A DNA stretch of 64,000 nt from Streptomyces resistomycificus (GCF_001514265.1 NZ_KQ948991.1:539812-603811); one strand, 5' to 3'; positions 26,094 to 34,885 are shown, counted from the stretch's first letter. The notes: a model not told the origin generated them from the sequence alone. Translations and numbers: made by a program.

Positions 26094-26726
26094 ATGGCCA
26101 GACTCCATCTCTTCGACCTCGACGGCACGTTGCTGCATGGGAGCACCGCGCCCGTGGAGATATCCCGGCAGCTCGGGCTGGAAGCCGAAGCCGTGGCGCT
26201 CGACCAGGCGATCGGGGCGGGCCTGATAGGGCCGCCCGAGTATGCGGCGGAGGTATACCGGCTCTGGGCGGAGCTCACCGAGGCTCATGTGGCGGTGGCC
26301 TTCGAATGCGCCCCGTGGCTGACGCGAATCCGCGAGGTCTGGGCGGAGATCAGGAAGGACGGGGACTATTGCGCGGTCGTGTCCCTCTCGCCCTCCTTCT
26401 TCGTGGAGCGGCTCATCGACTGGGGTGCCCATGCGGCGTACGGCTCTCGCTTTCCCGCGGTGCCGTTCACCGAGCCCATGGATCCGGCCGGGGTGCTCAG
26501 CGCCGCGGCGAAGGTACGCATCGCCGATCTACTGTGCGAACAGTTCGGGGTGGGACGCGACGACTGTGTGGCGTACGGGGATTCGCTGTCGGACAAGGAC
26601 CTGTTCGGGGCGGTGCCGATCTCCGTCGCGGTCAATGCGGACAGTCATCTGTCAGGCATCTCGACGCACTCGTACATGGGCCGAGATCTGTGGGAAGCCT
26701 ATGAATTGGTGCGCCACGCCCGGTAA
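26094..26726 (+). CDS. HAD-superfamily phosphatase (SerB-like)
   Basis: 210 residues. Motif I is DLDGTLL (residues 8-14, catalytic Asp8 and Asp10), motif II VSLSP near 99, the motif II/III lysine in AAKVRIADLL, and motif III YGDSLSDKDLF near 163. The fold and helical cap match phosphoserine-phosphatase-like HAD hydrolases. The ATG lies 13 bp after TAGCCT, a good -10 element, and there is no ribosome binding site, so the mRNA may be leaderless (inference). The substrate is unknown. Confidence 0.85.
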   Translation: MARLHLFDLDGTLLHGSTAPVEISRQLGLEAEAVALDQAIGAGLIGPPEYAAEVYRLWAELTEAHVAVAFECAPWLTRIREVWAEIRKDGDYCAVVSLSPSFFVERLIDWGAHAAYGSRFPAVPFTEPMDPAGVLSAAAKVRIADLLCEQFGVGRDDCVAYGDSLSDKDLFGAVPISVAVNADSHLSGISTHSYMGRDLWEAYELVRHAR

Positions 26727-27142
26727 TTGAGGGAATTGATGGCTCGACCCTGGTGGCATTCGTGAAGGAGGAGGGGGGACTTGTGTGCGGAGCGGCGGCC
26801 GGTATGGTCGACTCCGGTTCGTGTCCGGGTGAGGAGTCCTCCGGTAGGCCCGAGCCGGCCGAGGACAGAGCAACGCAGCCTAACGGGACGGAGAGATCGA
26901 AGAACCGTATTTCGGTGTATGGCGCCGGGGCGTTCGTGCCGATGGGACGCTGCGATGGCAGTACTGCGGCCAATGTCACACTCTCGCCTTACTTGTCCGT
27001 AACGGGCAGGAACACGGGTTGAATGTGGCCGCATTGGCGGGGGCACCGGACAAGAGACCAAGCCGTCTGCGGGGGAAAGCAGGCACCTTCCGACCGAGGA
27101 AGTGCGCAGACCGACTGAAAGATGTTCGAGGCGAGGCACACC
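26727..27142. other. Long leader/intergenic region before the globin-reductase gene
   Basis: 416 bp without a convincing gene. An in-frame reading frame from about 26753 to 27022 has a strong purine run (AAGGAGGAGGGGGG) before an internal GTG, but by my count its third-position GC is only about 72%, well below neighbouring genes, so I do not call it. GACTCC...GGAGTC around 26812-26840 can pair. GAGGCGAGG just before 27143 is the ribosome binding site of the next gene. It may be an extended 5' leader. Confidence 0.4.
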
Positions 27143-28936
27143 ATGGACGCTCCGACCACCACGTCGGCCGACAACGGCACTTCCGGCGGCGGGAGCGGCT
27201 GGTTCACGCCGCGCAAGCAGCCGGACACGACGCCGGGCACGACACCGGGCACCGAACCGGCGACCGCTGACGGCCGCCGCCTGGCAGCGATGCGCCCGAT
27301 GGGCAGGGGCGCGACCAGCACCGACACGGACTCGCCGACGCCGGGCGCCGCACAGCCCGCCGCCACGACCGACGGCGCGCCGCCGCCCACCGAGGCCCCG
27401 GGCCCCGCAGCCTCCACCGAGGAGCCGGACGATGTCTCGCCCACAGTGGCGACAGCCGACGCGGACCAGGGCAGCACGCCTCCCTACACGCCCCTGACAG
27501 CCGAGAACGACACACCTCTCAGCACAGCTCCCGAAGTGCCATCCGCCCCCCGGTCGGACCCGCCCCATGCCACCGCGACCGGCGCGCCCGCCGCGCTCCA
27601 AGGTCCCGAGGCAGCGTCCCCCATACCGGCCCCCGAAATGGAGCTCCCCGTCCCGGCCCCGATGCCAGTCTCCGGAATACCGCTCCCCGCCTCGGCCCCG
27701 CCCGGCCAAGCGCCGGCAGCCCAGGCCCCATCCGCCCGCGCCCCCTTTCTGACGCAAGCGGCACCGCTGGAAGGGCGGGTACCCGGGCAGCGCTCCACTC
27801 CGCAGCAGGACGCCTCAGACGCCTCCCCGGACGCTGTTCTCATCCGCCGGACCATGGCCGAGGTCGGCCCCGTGGCCGACAAGGTCACCTCGTACTTCTA
27901 CGCGCTGCTCTTCGTGCGCCACCCCGATCTGCGATCGCTGTTCCCGGCCGCCATGGACACTCAGCGGGACCGGCTTCTCAAGGCCCTGCTCACCGCGGCC
28001 GAGCACATCGACAACACCGAAGTGCTAGTGGACTACCTCCAGAACCTCGGCCGCGGACACCGCAAGTACGGCACCCGGCCCGAGCACTACCCGGCTGTGG
28101 GTGAGTGCCTCATCGGAGCGCTGAGCAAGTACGCCGCCGGCATCTGGAATCCGGAGCTGGAGGCCGCCTGGGTGCGGGCGTACACCACGATCTCCCAGGT
28201 CATGATCGACGCTGCCGCGGCGGACGAGCTGCGTGCTCCCGCCTGGTGGTACGCGGAAGTCGTCTCGCACGACCAGAGAACGCAGGACGTCGCGGTCGTC
28301 ACCGTCCGACCCGACCAGCCCTATCCCTTCCTGGCCGGTCAGTACACGAGTGTGGAGACACCCTGGTGGCCGCGGATCTGGCGGCATTACTCCTTCGCCT
28401 CGGCGCCTCGCCCCGACGGACTGCTGTCGTTCCACGTGAAGGCCGTTCCCGCGGGCTGGGTCTCCAACGCCCTGGTGCACCGCGCCCGGCCCGGCGACAT
28501 CATCCGGCTCGGTCCGCCGGCCGGCTCGATGACCGTCGACCACACCACCGACAGCGGACTGCTCTGCCTGGGCGGCGGGACCGGCATAGCCCCGATCAAG
28601 GCTCTCGTCGAGGACGTCGCCGAGCATGGCGAACGGCGTACGGTCGAGGTGTTCTACGGCGCCCGTACCGACCACGACCTCTACGACATCGACACGATGC
28701 TCAGGCTCCAGCAGTCCCACCCGTGGCTCTCGGTCCGCGCGATCATCGACCAGCAGGCGCATCTGCAGCTCCCGGACGCCATACGCGAGTACGGGCCGTG
28801 GAACGAATACGACGCCTACCTCTCCGGTCCGCCCGGGATGATCCGCAGCGGGGTGGACACGCTCAGGGACATCGGCATGCCGTGGGAACGCATACGCCAC
28901 GACTCGGTGGAGGAGCTCGTCGGCGCCGCCCAGTGA
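27143..28936 (+). CDS. Flavohaemoprotein-like globin/FAD/NAD(P) reductase with long disordered N-terminus
   Basis: 597 residues. Residues 1-~225 are Pro/Thr/Ala-rich, low-complexity, presumably disordered. Next is a globin domain (VADKVTSYFYALLFVRHPDLRSLF, proximal His probably in GRGHRKYG), ending near 355. The reductase half follows: WWYAEVVSHDQRTQDVAVVTVR, FAD motif RHYSFASAP, and the NAD(P)-binding LLCLGGGTGIAPIKALVED. The order matches flavohaemoglobins, which turn NO plus O2 into nitrate, although the globin is divergent. The start ATG 27143 (MDAPTTTSAD) is chosen over 27122 because of GAGGCGAGG. The role of the extension is unknown. Confidence 0.85.
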   Translation: MDAPTTTSADNGTSGGGSGWFTPRKQPDTTPGTTPGTEPATADGRRLAAMRPMGRGATSTDTDSPTPGAAQPAATTDGAPPPTEAPGPAASTEEPDDVSPTVATADADQGSTPPYTPLTAENDTPLSTAPEVPSAPRSDPPHATATGAPAALQGPEAASPIPAPEMELPVPAPMPVSGIPLPASAPPGQAPAAQAPSARAPFLTQAAPLEGRVPGQRSTPQQDASDASPDAVLIRRTMAEVGPVADKVTSYFYALLFVRHPDLRSLFPAAMDTQRDRLLKALLTAAEHIDNTEVLVDYLQNLGRGHRKYGTRPEHYPAVGECLIGALSKYAAGIWNPELEAAWVRAYTTISQVMIDAAAADELRAPAWWYAEVVSHDQRTQDVAVVTVRPDQPYPFLAGQYTSVETPWWPRIWRHYSFASAPRPDGLLSFHVKAVPAGWVSNALVHRARPGDIIRLGPPAGSMTVDHTTDSGLLCLGGGTGIAPIKALVEDVAEHGERRTVEVFYGARTDHDLYDIDTMLRLQQSHPWLSVRAIIDQQAHLQLPDAIREYGPWNEYDAYLSGPPGMIRSGVDTLRDIGMPWERIRHDSVEELVGAAQ

Positions 28937-28949
28937 TCCGGTGCCGGTG

Positions 28950-29432
28950 TCAGCCGAGGTCCGGGGCGTGCATGGCACGTACGCCCTCGATGTTGCCGTC
29001 CAGGTAGTGCCGTAGGGAGAGTGGCACGAGGTGGACGGAGGCGATGCCGACGCGGGTGAACGGCACCCGCACGATCTCGTACTCGCCGATGGGCTCGTCC
29101 ACCTCGGGCCCGTGCCGCAGGGACGGGTCCATGGACTCCAGGCGGCAGACGAAGAAGTGCTGCACCTTCACGCCGGTCGCGCCGCCGTCCTCGCCGATGT
29201 GCTCGACGGTGTCGACGAAGCAGGGCACCACATCGGTGATCTTGGCGCCGAGCTCCTCGTACACCTCGCGGTGCAGGGCGTCTACGACGGTCGTGTCGTC
29301 TGGCTCCACCCCGCCGCCGGGCGTGAGCCAGTAGGGATCCAGGCCGGGCTTGGTGCGCTTGATCAGAATCAGGTCGTCAGCATCCAGCAGAACGGCACGG
29401 GCGGTGCGCTTGACCACAGGTCGGACGGTCAT
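28950..29432 (-). CDS. Nudix hydrolase
   Basis: 160 residues from ATG 29432 (MTVRPVVKRTARAVLLDADD). The Nudix box G-x5-E-x7-REUxEExGU reads GGGVEPDDTTVVDALHREVYEELGA. It hydrolyses nucleoside diphosphates linked to another moiety. The later VPCFVDTVEHIGEDGG and FFVCRLESMDP fit a standard-size Nudix fold. It converges on the globin gene with only 13 bp between stops. A one-mismatch parS lies just upstream. Confidence 0.88.
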   Translation of the reverse strand: MTVRPVVKRTARAVLLDADDLILIKRTKPGLDPYWLTPGGGVEPDDTTVVDALHREVYEELGAKITDVVPCFVDTVEHIGEDGGATGVKVQHFFVCRLESMDPSLRHGPEVDEPIGEYEIVRVPFTRVGIASVHLVPLSLRHYLDGNIEGVRAMHAPDLG

Positions 29433-29453
29433 GGGAGAAATGTGGCCCGGCTG

Positions 29454-29467
29454 GTTCCACGTGAAAC
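29454..29467. other. One-mismatch parS-like site
   Basis: GTTCCACGTGAAAC differs from the parS core GTTTCACGTGAAAC only at position 4. It sits 22 bp upstream of the Nudix start. Natural Streptomyces parS sites tolerate single changes, so it may be a weaker ParB site. Confidence 0.6.
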
Positions 29468-29542
29468 ATCGCGGGAGGTCACCGAACGGGTTCACGGTGT
29501 GATCGGCCCGGATCAGAGCCCTGGCCAGCAGCGATCCGCGGC

Positions 29543-30514
29543 TCAGCACCAGTCGTCGGCGGCCCCCATCAGCCATTCATGAGCGCGGGCGATGTGCGGC
29601 ATCGCGAGCGTGCCGGTGCGGACCACCAGGAAGTAGGTGCGCAGCGGCGGTACGGCCGGTTCGTGCAGGGCGACGACCTCGCCGTGCTCGAGGGCGGATG
29701 CGCACAGATAACGGGGCAGCACGGCGAGTCCGGCGCCCGCCGCCGCGCAGGCGAGGACCGCACGCAGGTCGGGGACGATCACGGAGCCCGGGGCGGGCGG
29801 GCGTGAGTCGAAGACCGAAGCCCAGTAGCGGGAGACGAACGGCAACGACTCGTGGACTTCGACCACGGGGATGTTCTCCAGAGCGGGTGCCTCGTCGACC
29901 GCCAGGACGTCCTTCAGCGTGGGCGTGCTCTTGGCCCCGGGCCGCAACGCTCGCGCCGTCTTGCGGCGCGGTCTCCCGGCGCGGAGCCGCTCGGCCCACC
30001 GCGGGGCGGCGACCAGCACATGCTCCTCGTCGCAGAGCGCAGTCGCCGTGAGCAGGGCGCCGCGCGGACGAGCCGTACAGATGGCCAGATCATGATGTCC
30101 GGCCGCCAGTCCTTCCAGGACCTCCTCGGCGTTCCCGAAGGAAGCGCGCAGAGCGAAGCCCTGGCCGTCCTCGCCGGTCAGCTCGGTGAGTGCGGGCAGC
30201 GCCCGCTCGGCGGTGAACTCGGGTGGGCCCGCGAGGTGCAGTGTCCGTAAGGAGGACTCGTCGTCGACCCCGGCTTCGGCGATTTCCACCAGGGCGTCGA
30301 GGTGAGGTGCCGCCTTGTGGGCCAGTTCGTCGCCGATGGTCGTCGGGGTCACTCCCCGGGCCTGCCGCAGGAAGAGTGGGCGCCCCAACTGCCGCTCCAG
30401 GGTGCGGATCTGCGAGGTGACGGCCGGTTGGGACAGTCCGAGCAGCGCGGCCGCTCGCGTGAAGGAACCGGCCCGGTGCACCGTCACAAAGGTGCGCAGC
30501 AAGGCCAGATCCAT
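29543..30514 (-). CDS. LysR family transcriptional regulator
   Basis: 323 residues from ATG 30514 (MDLALLRTFVTVHRAGSFTRAAALLGLSQPAVTSQIRTLERQLGRPLF), with GAGGAGG upstream. The N-terminal helix-turn-helix and the two-lobed effector-binding domain (LHLAGPPEFTAERALPALTEL ... VVALHEPAVPPLRTYFLVVR) are complete. It probably responds to a small metabolite. No adjacent divergent target is present, since the PLP-enzyme operon upstream runs in the same direction, and the target is unknown. The ORF extends to 30625, but the leading residues are not family-like. Confidence 0.9.
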   Translation of the reverse strand: MDLALLRTFVTVHRAGSFTRAAALLGLSQPAVTSQIRTLERQLGRPLFLRQARGVTPTTIGDELAHKAAPHLDALVEIAEAGVDDESSLRTLHLAGPPEFTAERALPALTELTGEDGQGFALRASFGNAEEVLEGLAAGHHDLAICTARPRGALLTATALCDEEHVLVAAPRWAERLRAGRPRRKTARALRPGAKSTPTLKDVLAVDEAPALENIPVVEVHESLPFVSRYWASVFDSRPPAPGSVIVPDLRAVLACAAAGAGLAVLPRYLCASALEHGEVVALHEPAVPPLRTYFLVVRTGTLAMPHIARAHEWLMGAADDWC

Positions 30515-30662
30515 GGCGACGTCCTCCTCTTCCCTGCCCTTCTCCCGGCCCCGAGGCAGGGCCCAACTATAAATATGTCGATAGGTCTCTGTCGCTACTG
30601 TGATTGGACACTGACACAGAGTCAACTAGCCTTGTGCAAGCGGTTCTTCGCGCGCAGAACCG

Positions 30663-30701
30663 GGACGGTCCGAGCCACGAGGGGGGAGGCTCGGACCGTC
30701 C
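30663..30701 (-). terminator. Terminator of the ptpA operon
   Basis: Perfect 14-bp stem GGACGGTCCGAGCC / GGCTCGGACCGTCC with an 11-nt loop, 44 bp past the stop of the Cys/Met-metabolism PLP gene. Confidence 0.85.
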
Positions 30702-30744
30702 GTCGTAGGCGGCCGGCACCACCCGGAGCGGGCGGACGGCACGG

Positions 30745-31899
30745 TCAGGAGGCTGATGCGTCCAGCGCACGCAGGACGTCCGCCACCAGGTCCTCGGGAT
30801 CCTCCGCACCGACCGAGAAGCGGATGAATCCGTCCGGCACCGCGTCCCCTCCCCAACGTCGACGGCGTTCGGCCGTGGACCGCACACCGCCGAAGCTGGT
30901 CGCGTCGTCGACGAGCCTCAGCGCGTCGAGGAAACGGTCGGCACGCGCGCGCGTGGGCAGCGTGAAGGAGACGACGCATCCAAAGCGCCGCATCTGCTGG
31001 GCGGCGACCTTGTGCGACGGATCGTCGGACAGCCCCGGATAGCGCAGCCCGGTCACCTCGGGCCGCTCACGCAGCGCCTCGGCGAGCACCAGAGCGGTCG
31101 CGTTCTGGCGGTCCACCCGCAGCTGGAGTGTGGCGATCGAGCGGTGCGCGAGCCAGGCCTCCATGGGCCCGGCGATCGCGCCGACGATCTTCCGCCAGCG
31201 TCGTACCGCGGCCATGGCGTCGGGGTCGCGACCGCTGACGTATCCCAGGAGGACGTCGCCGTGCCCGGTGAGCTGCTTGGTGCCGCTGGCCACGGAGAAG
31301 TCCGCGCCGAGCTCAAGCGGGCGCTGCCCGAGCGGTGTCGCGAGCGTGTTGTCAACGGCGACCAGGGCGCCACGCGCGTGGGCCGCCTCGGCGAGCCGGC
31401 GGATGTCGCAGACGTCGAGCCCGGGGTTCGAGGGAGTCTCGATCCACAGCAGCCTGGCGCCGTCGAGGGCGTCGAGCTGGGCGTCGCCGCCGGTGGGAGC
31501 GGTGCGCACCTCGATGCCGTACGCCTCCAGCTGCGCGCGCACCATGGGCAGCACCTGGTAGCCGTCGCTGGGCAGGACGACCGCGTCCCCGGCGCGCAGC
31601 TGCGAGAAGAGCACCGAGGAGATGGCGGCCATGCCCGAGGCGAAGACGAGCGTCTCGACGCCGTCCTGGCCGGGCGCCTCCAGTTCGCCGATGGCCCGCT
31701 CCAGCAGGGTCCAGGTCGGGTTGTCGTCGCGGCCGTAGCTGTACGGGCCCGTCACCTCGCCCGGCAGGTGGAAGTGGGCGGCGAACACCGGACCGGGCAG
31801 GGTCGGCTCGTGCTTCACCGCCTCGGGCAGCCCGGCCCGCACCGCGCGCGTGCCCTCACCGCCGGCCTCCGGCAGTCCCTGCCCACTCGTAGCGCTCAT
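30745..31899 (-). CDS. Cys/Met metabolism PLP-dependent enzyme (cystathionine gamma-synthase/lyase family)
   Basis: 384 residues, fold type I. SYGRDDNPTWTLLERAIGELE is the conserved Tyr-containing N-terminal motif. LVFASGMAAISSVLFSQLRAGDAVV and IETPSNPGLDVCDI (Asn/Asp of the PLP pyridine site region) follow. The Schiff-base lysine is in SVASGTKQLTGHGDVLLGYV near residue 195. The family covers cystathionine gamma-synthase, gamma-lyase and methionine gamma-lyase. I cannot choose, although Streptomyces orthologues are usually annotated as cystathionine gamma-lyase. It overlaps ptpA by 4 bp (ATGA), so translation is coupled. Confidence 0.88.
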   Translation of the reverse strand: MSATSGQGLPEAGGEGTRAVRAGLPEAVKHEPTLPGPVFAAHFHLPGEVTGPYSYGRDDNPTWTLLERAIGELEAPGQDGVETLVFASGMAAISSVLFSQLRAGDAVVLPSDGYQVLPMVRAQLEAYGIEVRTAPTGGDAQLDALDGARLLWIETPSNPGLDVCDIRRLAEAAHARGALVAVDNTLATPLGQRPLELGADFSVASGTKQLTGHGDVLLGYVSGRDPDAMAAVRRWRKIVGAIAGPMEAWLAHRSIATLQLRVDRQNATALVLAEALRERPEVTGLRYPGLSDDPSHKVAAQQMRRFGCVVSFTLPTRARADRFLDALRLVDDATSFGGVRSTAERRRRWGGDAVPDGFIRFSVGAEDPEDLVADVLRALDASAS

Positions 31900-32387
31900 G
31901 CGGCTCGTCCCTCCACGTTCTCGCGCACCACTGCGAGCAGACCCTCGCTCGCCGCCTCCACCATCTCAAGGCACTCCTCGAAGCCGTCCATGCCCCCGTA
32001 GTACGGGTCCGGGACGTCGAGGTCACCGCTCGCGGCGGGATCGTAGGAACGCAGCAGTCGCACCTTCTCCGCGTCCTGAGCAGTGGGCGCGAGGCGACGC
32101 AGGGCCGCGAGGTGGCCTGCGTCGAGGGCGATGACGAGGTCGAGCCGGCTGAACCACGAGGGCCGGAACCGGCGGGCCGTGTGCGCACCGTCGTAGCCGC
32201 CGTTCTCGAGGACGGTGACGGTGCGGGGGTCGGCGCCGTCGCCCTCGTGCCAGCCGCCCGTGCCGGCGCTGTCGACCTCCACCAGGCCCTCGAGCCCGGC
32301 CTCCGCCACGCGGGCACGGAAGACCGACTCGGCCATCGGGGAGCGGCAGATGTTGCCGGTGCAGACGAAGCAGACGCGGTAGGTCAT
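31896..32387 (-). CDS. ptpA: Low-molecular-weight protein-tyrosine phosphatase
   Basis: 163 residues. The P-loop CTGNICRS (catalytic Cys, C-x5-R-S) is at residues 9-16, and the general acid Asp is in VPDPYYGG near 127. It dephosphorylates phosphotyrosine proteins. The S. coelicolor orthologue in the same position, PtpA, has been reported to affect secondary metabolism when overexpressed. It sits between the YvlD-like membrane protein gene (8-bp gap) and the PLP enzyme (4-bp overlap), forming a three-gene operon ending at the 30663 terminator. Confidence 0.93.
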   Translation of the reverse strand: MTYRVCFVCTGNICRSPMAESVFRARVAEAGLEGLVEVDSAGTGGWHEGDGADPRTVTVLENGGYDGAHTARRFRPSWFSRLDLVIALDAGHLAALRRLAPTAQDAEKVRLLRSYDPAASGDLDVPDPYYGGMDGFEECLEMVEAASEGLLAVVRENVEGRAA

Positions 32388-32394
32388 GGTGCGT

Positions 32395-32772
32395 TCAGTC
32401 CTCGTCGGGCAGGACCATGTTGAGCGCCCAGGAGACGATCGAGATGATCAGACCGCCGAGGACGGCGGTCCAGAAGCCGTCGACGTGGAAGCTCAGGTCG
32501 AGCACGTCGGCCAGCCACGAGGTGAGCAGCAGCATGAGAGCGTTGACCACCAGGGTGATCAGGCCGAGCGTCAGGATGAACAGCGGGAAGGTGAGCACCT
32601 TCACGATGGGCTTGACCAGGAAGTTCACCAGTCCGAAGACCAGAGCGACGAGGAGCAGCGTCCAGATCTTCTTGCCGGTGCTGTCGCCGGTCAGGGTGAT
32701 CTTGTCGAGCAGCCACACGGCGACCGCCAGGGCGCCCGCGTTGGCGATCGTCTTGACTACGAAATTCTTCAT
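32395..32772 (-). CDS. Phage-holin-4/YvlD family membrane protein
   Basis: 125 residues with four hydrophobic segments: VVKTIANAGALAVAVWLLDKI, TLLLVALVFGLVNFLVKPIVKVLTFPLFILTLGLITLVVNALMLLL and AVLGGLIISIVSWALNMVL. The sequence NFLVKPIVKVLTFPLFILTLGL is the hallmark of PF04020 (YvlD/phage_holin_4_2). The name is historical and these are bacterial membrane proteins of uncertain, possibly envelope-stress, function. First gene of the ptpA operon. Confidence 0.88.
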   Translation of the reverse strand: MKNFVVKTIANAGALAVAVWLLDKITLTGDSTGKKIWTLLLVALVFGLVNFLVKPIVKVLTFPLFILTLGLITLVVNALMLLLTSWLADVLDLSFHVDGFWTAVLGGLIISIVSWALNMVLPDED

Positions 32773-32829
32773 GTGTCTGATCGTGGCAGACGAGATCGGT
32801 TACGAGTACGGGCAGGGCGGACTAAGTCG

Positions 32830-33147
32830 ATGAAGGCATTCCGGTTGGACGAGCTGGAGGCGGAGCGCGCCGCCAACGACGGCGCCTACCTGCAGTTCCT
32901 GAGGGAGCGGAACATGTCGGTCGGCCTCTACGCGCTCGACGCGGGCGAGCGCGACCCACAGCAGCCGCACAGTCAGGACGAGGTCTACTTCGTCGTGAGC
33001 GGCCGTGCGGCGATCACCGTCGGCATGGAGACCACCCAGGTGGCGCGCGGCAGCGTGGTCTACGTACCGGCCGGTGTCGCGCACAAGTTCCACCACATCA
33101 GCGAGGACCTGAGGGTGATGGTGGTCTTCTCTCCGCCCGAGAGCTGA
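32830..33147 (+). CDS. Single-domain cupin protein
   Basis: 105 residues from ATG 32830 (MKAFRLDELEAERAANDG). Cupin motif 1 appears as PHSQDEVYFVVSGRAAITVG (one His then Glu, with the usual HxH reduced to PHS) and motif 2 as GSVVYVPAGVAHKFHHI. The fold probably binds a metal through His/Glu, but the reaction is unknown. It diverges from the YvlD-like gene. The reading frame extends upstream to 32386, antisense to that gene, which I disregard. Confidence 0.85.
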   Translation: MKAFRLDELEAERAANDGAYLQFLRERNMSVGLYALDAGERDPQQPHSQDEVYFVVSGRAAITVGMETTQVARGSVVYVPAGVAHKFHHISEDLRVMVVFSPPES

Positions 33148-33295
33148 CCTGCGGCCTCGGGGTTCCCTAGGGGATCAGTCAGGGGCGGACAAGGGGTGCC
33201 AGGCCCCCGCGGGGACCCCTCCCGGCCCTAGCATCGAGTGCAGGACATCAGAAGATCCGGCACCGGAAGTGCCGGGCACCAGAGAGGCAAGGGCG

Positions 33296-33508
33296 ATGCG
33301 AGAGATCTTCACGGGACTGCCGTGGTGGGTGAAGTGGGTTGCGGTGCCGGTCATCGCCCTGGTCGTCTTCGGCGGGCTGATAGCCAGCGTCGTCGGCTTC
33401 GTCATCGGCCTGCTCTTCAAGCTGCTGGTTTTCGTCGCCCTGGTGGGTGGACTCATCTACGTCGTACGGAAGTTCATGTCGAGCTCCTCGTCCCGCAGCG
33501 ACTGGTGA
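33296..33508 (+). CDS. Small two-helix membrane protein
   Basis: 70 residues: MREIFTGLPWWVKWVAVPVIALVVFGG, followed by two hydrophobic stretches (AVPVIALVVFGGLIASVVGF and LLFKLLVFVALVGGLIYVV) and a Ser/basic tail. GAGAGG precedes the ATG. The gene is conserved between the cupin gene and ssgR in several Streptomyces. No function is known. Confidence 0.78.
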   Translation: MREIFTGLPWWVKWVAVPVIALVVFGGLIASVVGFVIGLLFKLLVFVALVGGLIYVVRKFMSSSSSRSDW

Positions 33509-33560
33509 GCGGCCGGCCAGGACGACGGGCGAGCGGCCGGCCAGGACGACGGGCGAGCGG
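33507..33560. repeat. 24-bp tandem direct repeat
   Basis: Two full copies of a 24-bp unit (beginning GAGCGGCCGGCCAGGACGAC) at 33507-33530 and 33531-33554, plus six bases of a third. It begins at the stop codon of the small membrane protein gene. Probably a slippage product with no known role. Confidence 0.85.
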
Positions 33561-33764
33561 TCGCGCACAACTCGGGGCAACCGGCGAGCGGTAACAGGAA
33601 TCGCCGGTTCCCTCGCGCGAGGGAAGTTTCCCGGCCGGGCCGTCTGCGAGCGGTGGCAGACGGTTAGAGTCCGGAACTCGACGCGGGGACCACCCCGCGA
33701 GCGGCGTACACCCCCTCCCGTGTTCCCCCGCACGGGCTGCCCTCTCGCGCTTCGGGAGTGACCC

Positions 33765-34757
33765 TTGGCCACGGTTGACACCGCACACGTCCAGCCCCAC
33801 GTGCCCACGGCACCAGCTCAGCCCCACGCACCCACCGCCCCCTCGCAGCCCCTGCCGCCCACCACCGCTGCCCGGGCCGAACTCCCGCCTCCCGGAGCCC
33901 GTATGCGGCCCCCGGAGCAGCCCCCCGCACCGTCGGCCCGGCGGCGCCCCGCGACGGCGCCAAGTCCTCCGACGCAGCGACAGGGCACCGCCTCTCCTCC
34001 GCCGCCGCACTCCGCGACCCTCATCGGGTCCGTGCAGCGCGCGATGCGGCTGCTGGAGTGCGTCGCCGAACACGAACACGGCGCCCCCGCCAAGCAGCTG
34101 GCCCGTGAGGCGGGCCTGGCGCTGCCCACGGCCTACCACCTGCTGCGCACCCTCGTGCACGAGGGCTATCTGAGCCGCGACAAGGGGCTGTTCTTCCTCG
34201 GGGAGGCCGCTGAACGGCTGGGTAGCAGCGGAGCCAGGCAGAAACGTCGCAGCACGGTCGCGGAGACGCTCGGGCACTGGCGCGACGCGATCGGCGTACC
34301 CGTCTACTACGCGATGTACCGCGACGGCGAGATCGAGGTCATGTGCGTCTCCGACACCCCGGGCACCCCGGCGGTCGAGGAGTGGGCCGACTTCCGTGAG
34401 ACCGGACACGCGCACGCCATCGGACAGTGCCTGCTGGCCCAGTTGGACGACGAGGCCCGACGCGACCACCTGGACCGCTACCCGGTGCAGTCCATCACCC
34501 CGTACACGGTGCGTGACAACCACGCCATGCTGCGGCGGCTCGAACGCATGCGGCGGTCGGATCCGGTGACGGAACGACAGGAGTACGCGCTGGGGACGGT
34601 GTGCGCGGCGATCCCGATCACGGTGGGCAACGCGGCGGCGACGATGGCGATCTCCCTGCCCGCACATCAGGCCGACCGGCTGGCGGCGGCGACGCAGCAG
34701 TTGCAGGGTGCGTTGGGCCTGCTCCTGGGGTCACTCGCGATCTCTATCAGTATCTGA
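33765..34757 (+). CDS. ssgR: IclR-family regulator SsgR, activator of ssgA
   Basis: An IclR-type regulator that in Streptomyces activates the neighbouring sporulation gene ssgA. As drawn from TTG 33765, with GGGAG upstream, it has 330 residues. Residues 1-~85 are Pro/Ala-rich low-complexity. The helix-turn-helix is in LIGSVQRAMRLLECVAEHEHGAPAKQLAREAGLALPTAYHLLRTLVHEGYL. The IclR effector domain follows (VYYAMYRDGEIEVMCVSD, GHAHAIGQCLLAQLDDEARR, YALGTVCAAIPITVGN). A later start near residue 85 would give the usual IclR length, so the true start is uncertain. ssgA lies 128 bp downstream. Confidence 0.9.
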   Translation: MATVDTAHVQPHVPTAPAQPHAPTAPSQPLPPTTAARAELPPPGARMRPPEQPPAPSARRRPATAPSPPTQRQGTASPPPPHSATLIGSVQRAMRLLECVAEHEHGAPAKQLAREAGLALPTAYHLLRTLVHEGYLSRDKGLFFLGEAAERLGSSGARQKRRSTVAETLGHWRDAIGVPVYYAMYRDGEIEVMCVSDTPGTPAVEEWADFRETGHAHAIGQCLLAQLDDEARRDHLDRYPVQSITPYTVRDNHAMLRRLERMRRSDPVTERQEYALGTVCAAIPITVGNAAATMAISLPAHQADRLAAATQQLQGALGLLLGSLAISISI

Positions 34758-34885
34758 AAACTCACTCCTTGTGATCTGTCGTACACGTTCAGCAAGATTC
34801 GACAGTGTCAGAGGGATGATTCCCAGCCAGTCGACGGCAGGTGACGGGGTAGGCGATGCGCGAGTTCGTACAGGCAGAGGTCATG

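Noticed and set aside
26753..27022. 89-codon frame with a purine-rich site before the globin-reductase gene
   Set aside because: Third-position GC (about 72% counted from the internal GTG) is too low for a gene here, and the protein resembles nothing known.
28429..28442. GTTCCACGTGAAGG inside the globin-reductase gene as a parS
   Set aside because: Three mismatches to the core and within conserved coding sequence (FHVKA), so probably chance.
33507..33560. CRISPR-like array
   Set aside because: Direct tandem repeats without spacers, only two copies, and no cas genes anywhere in the window.
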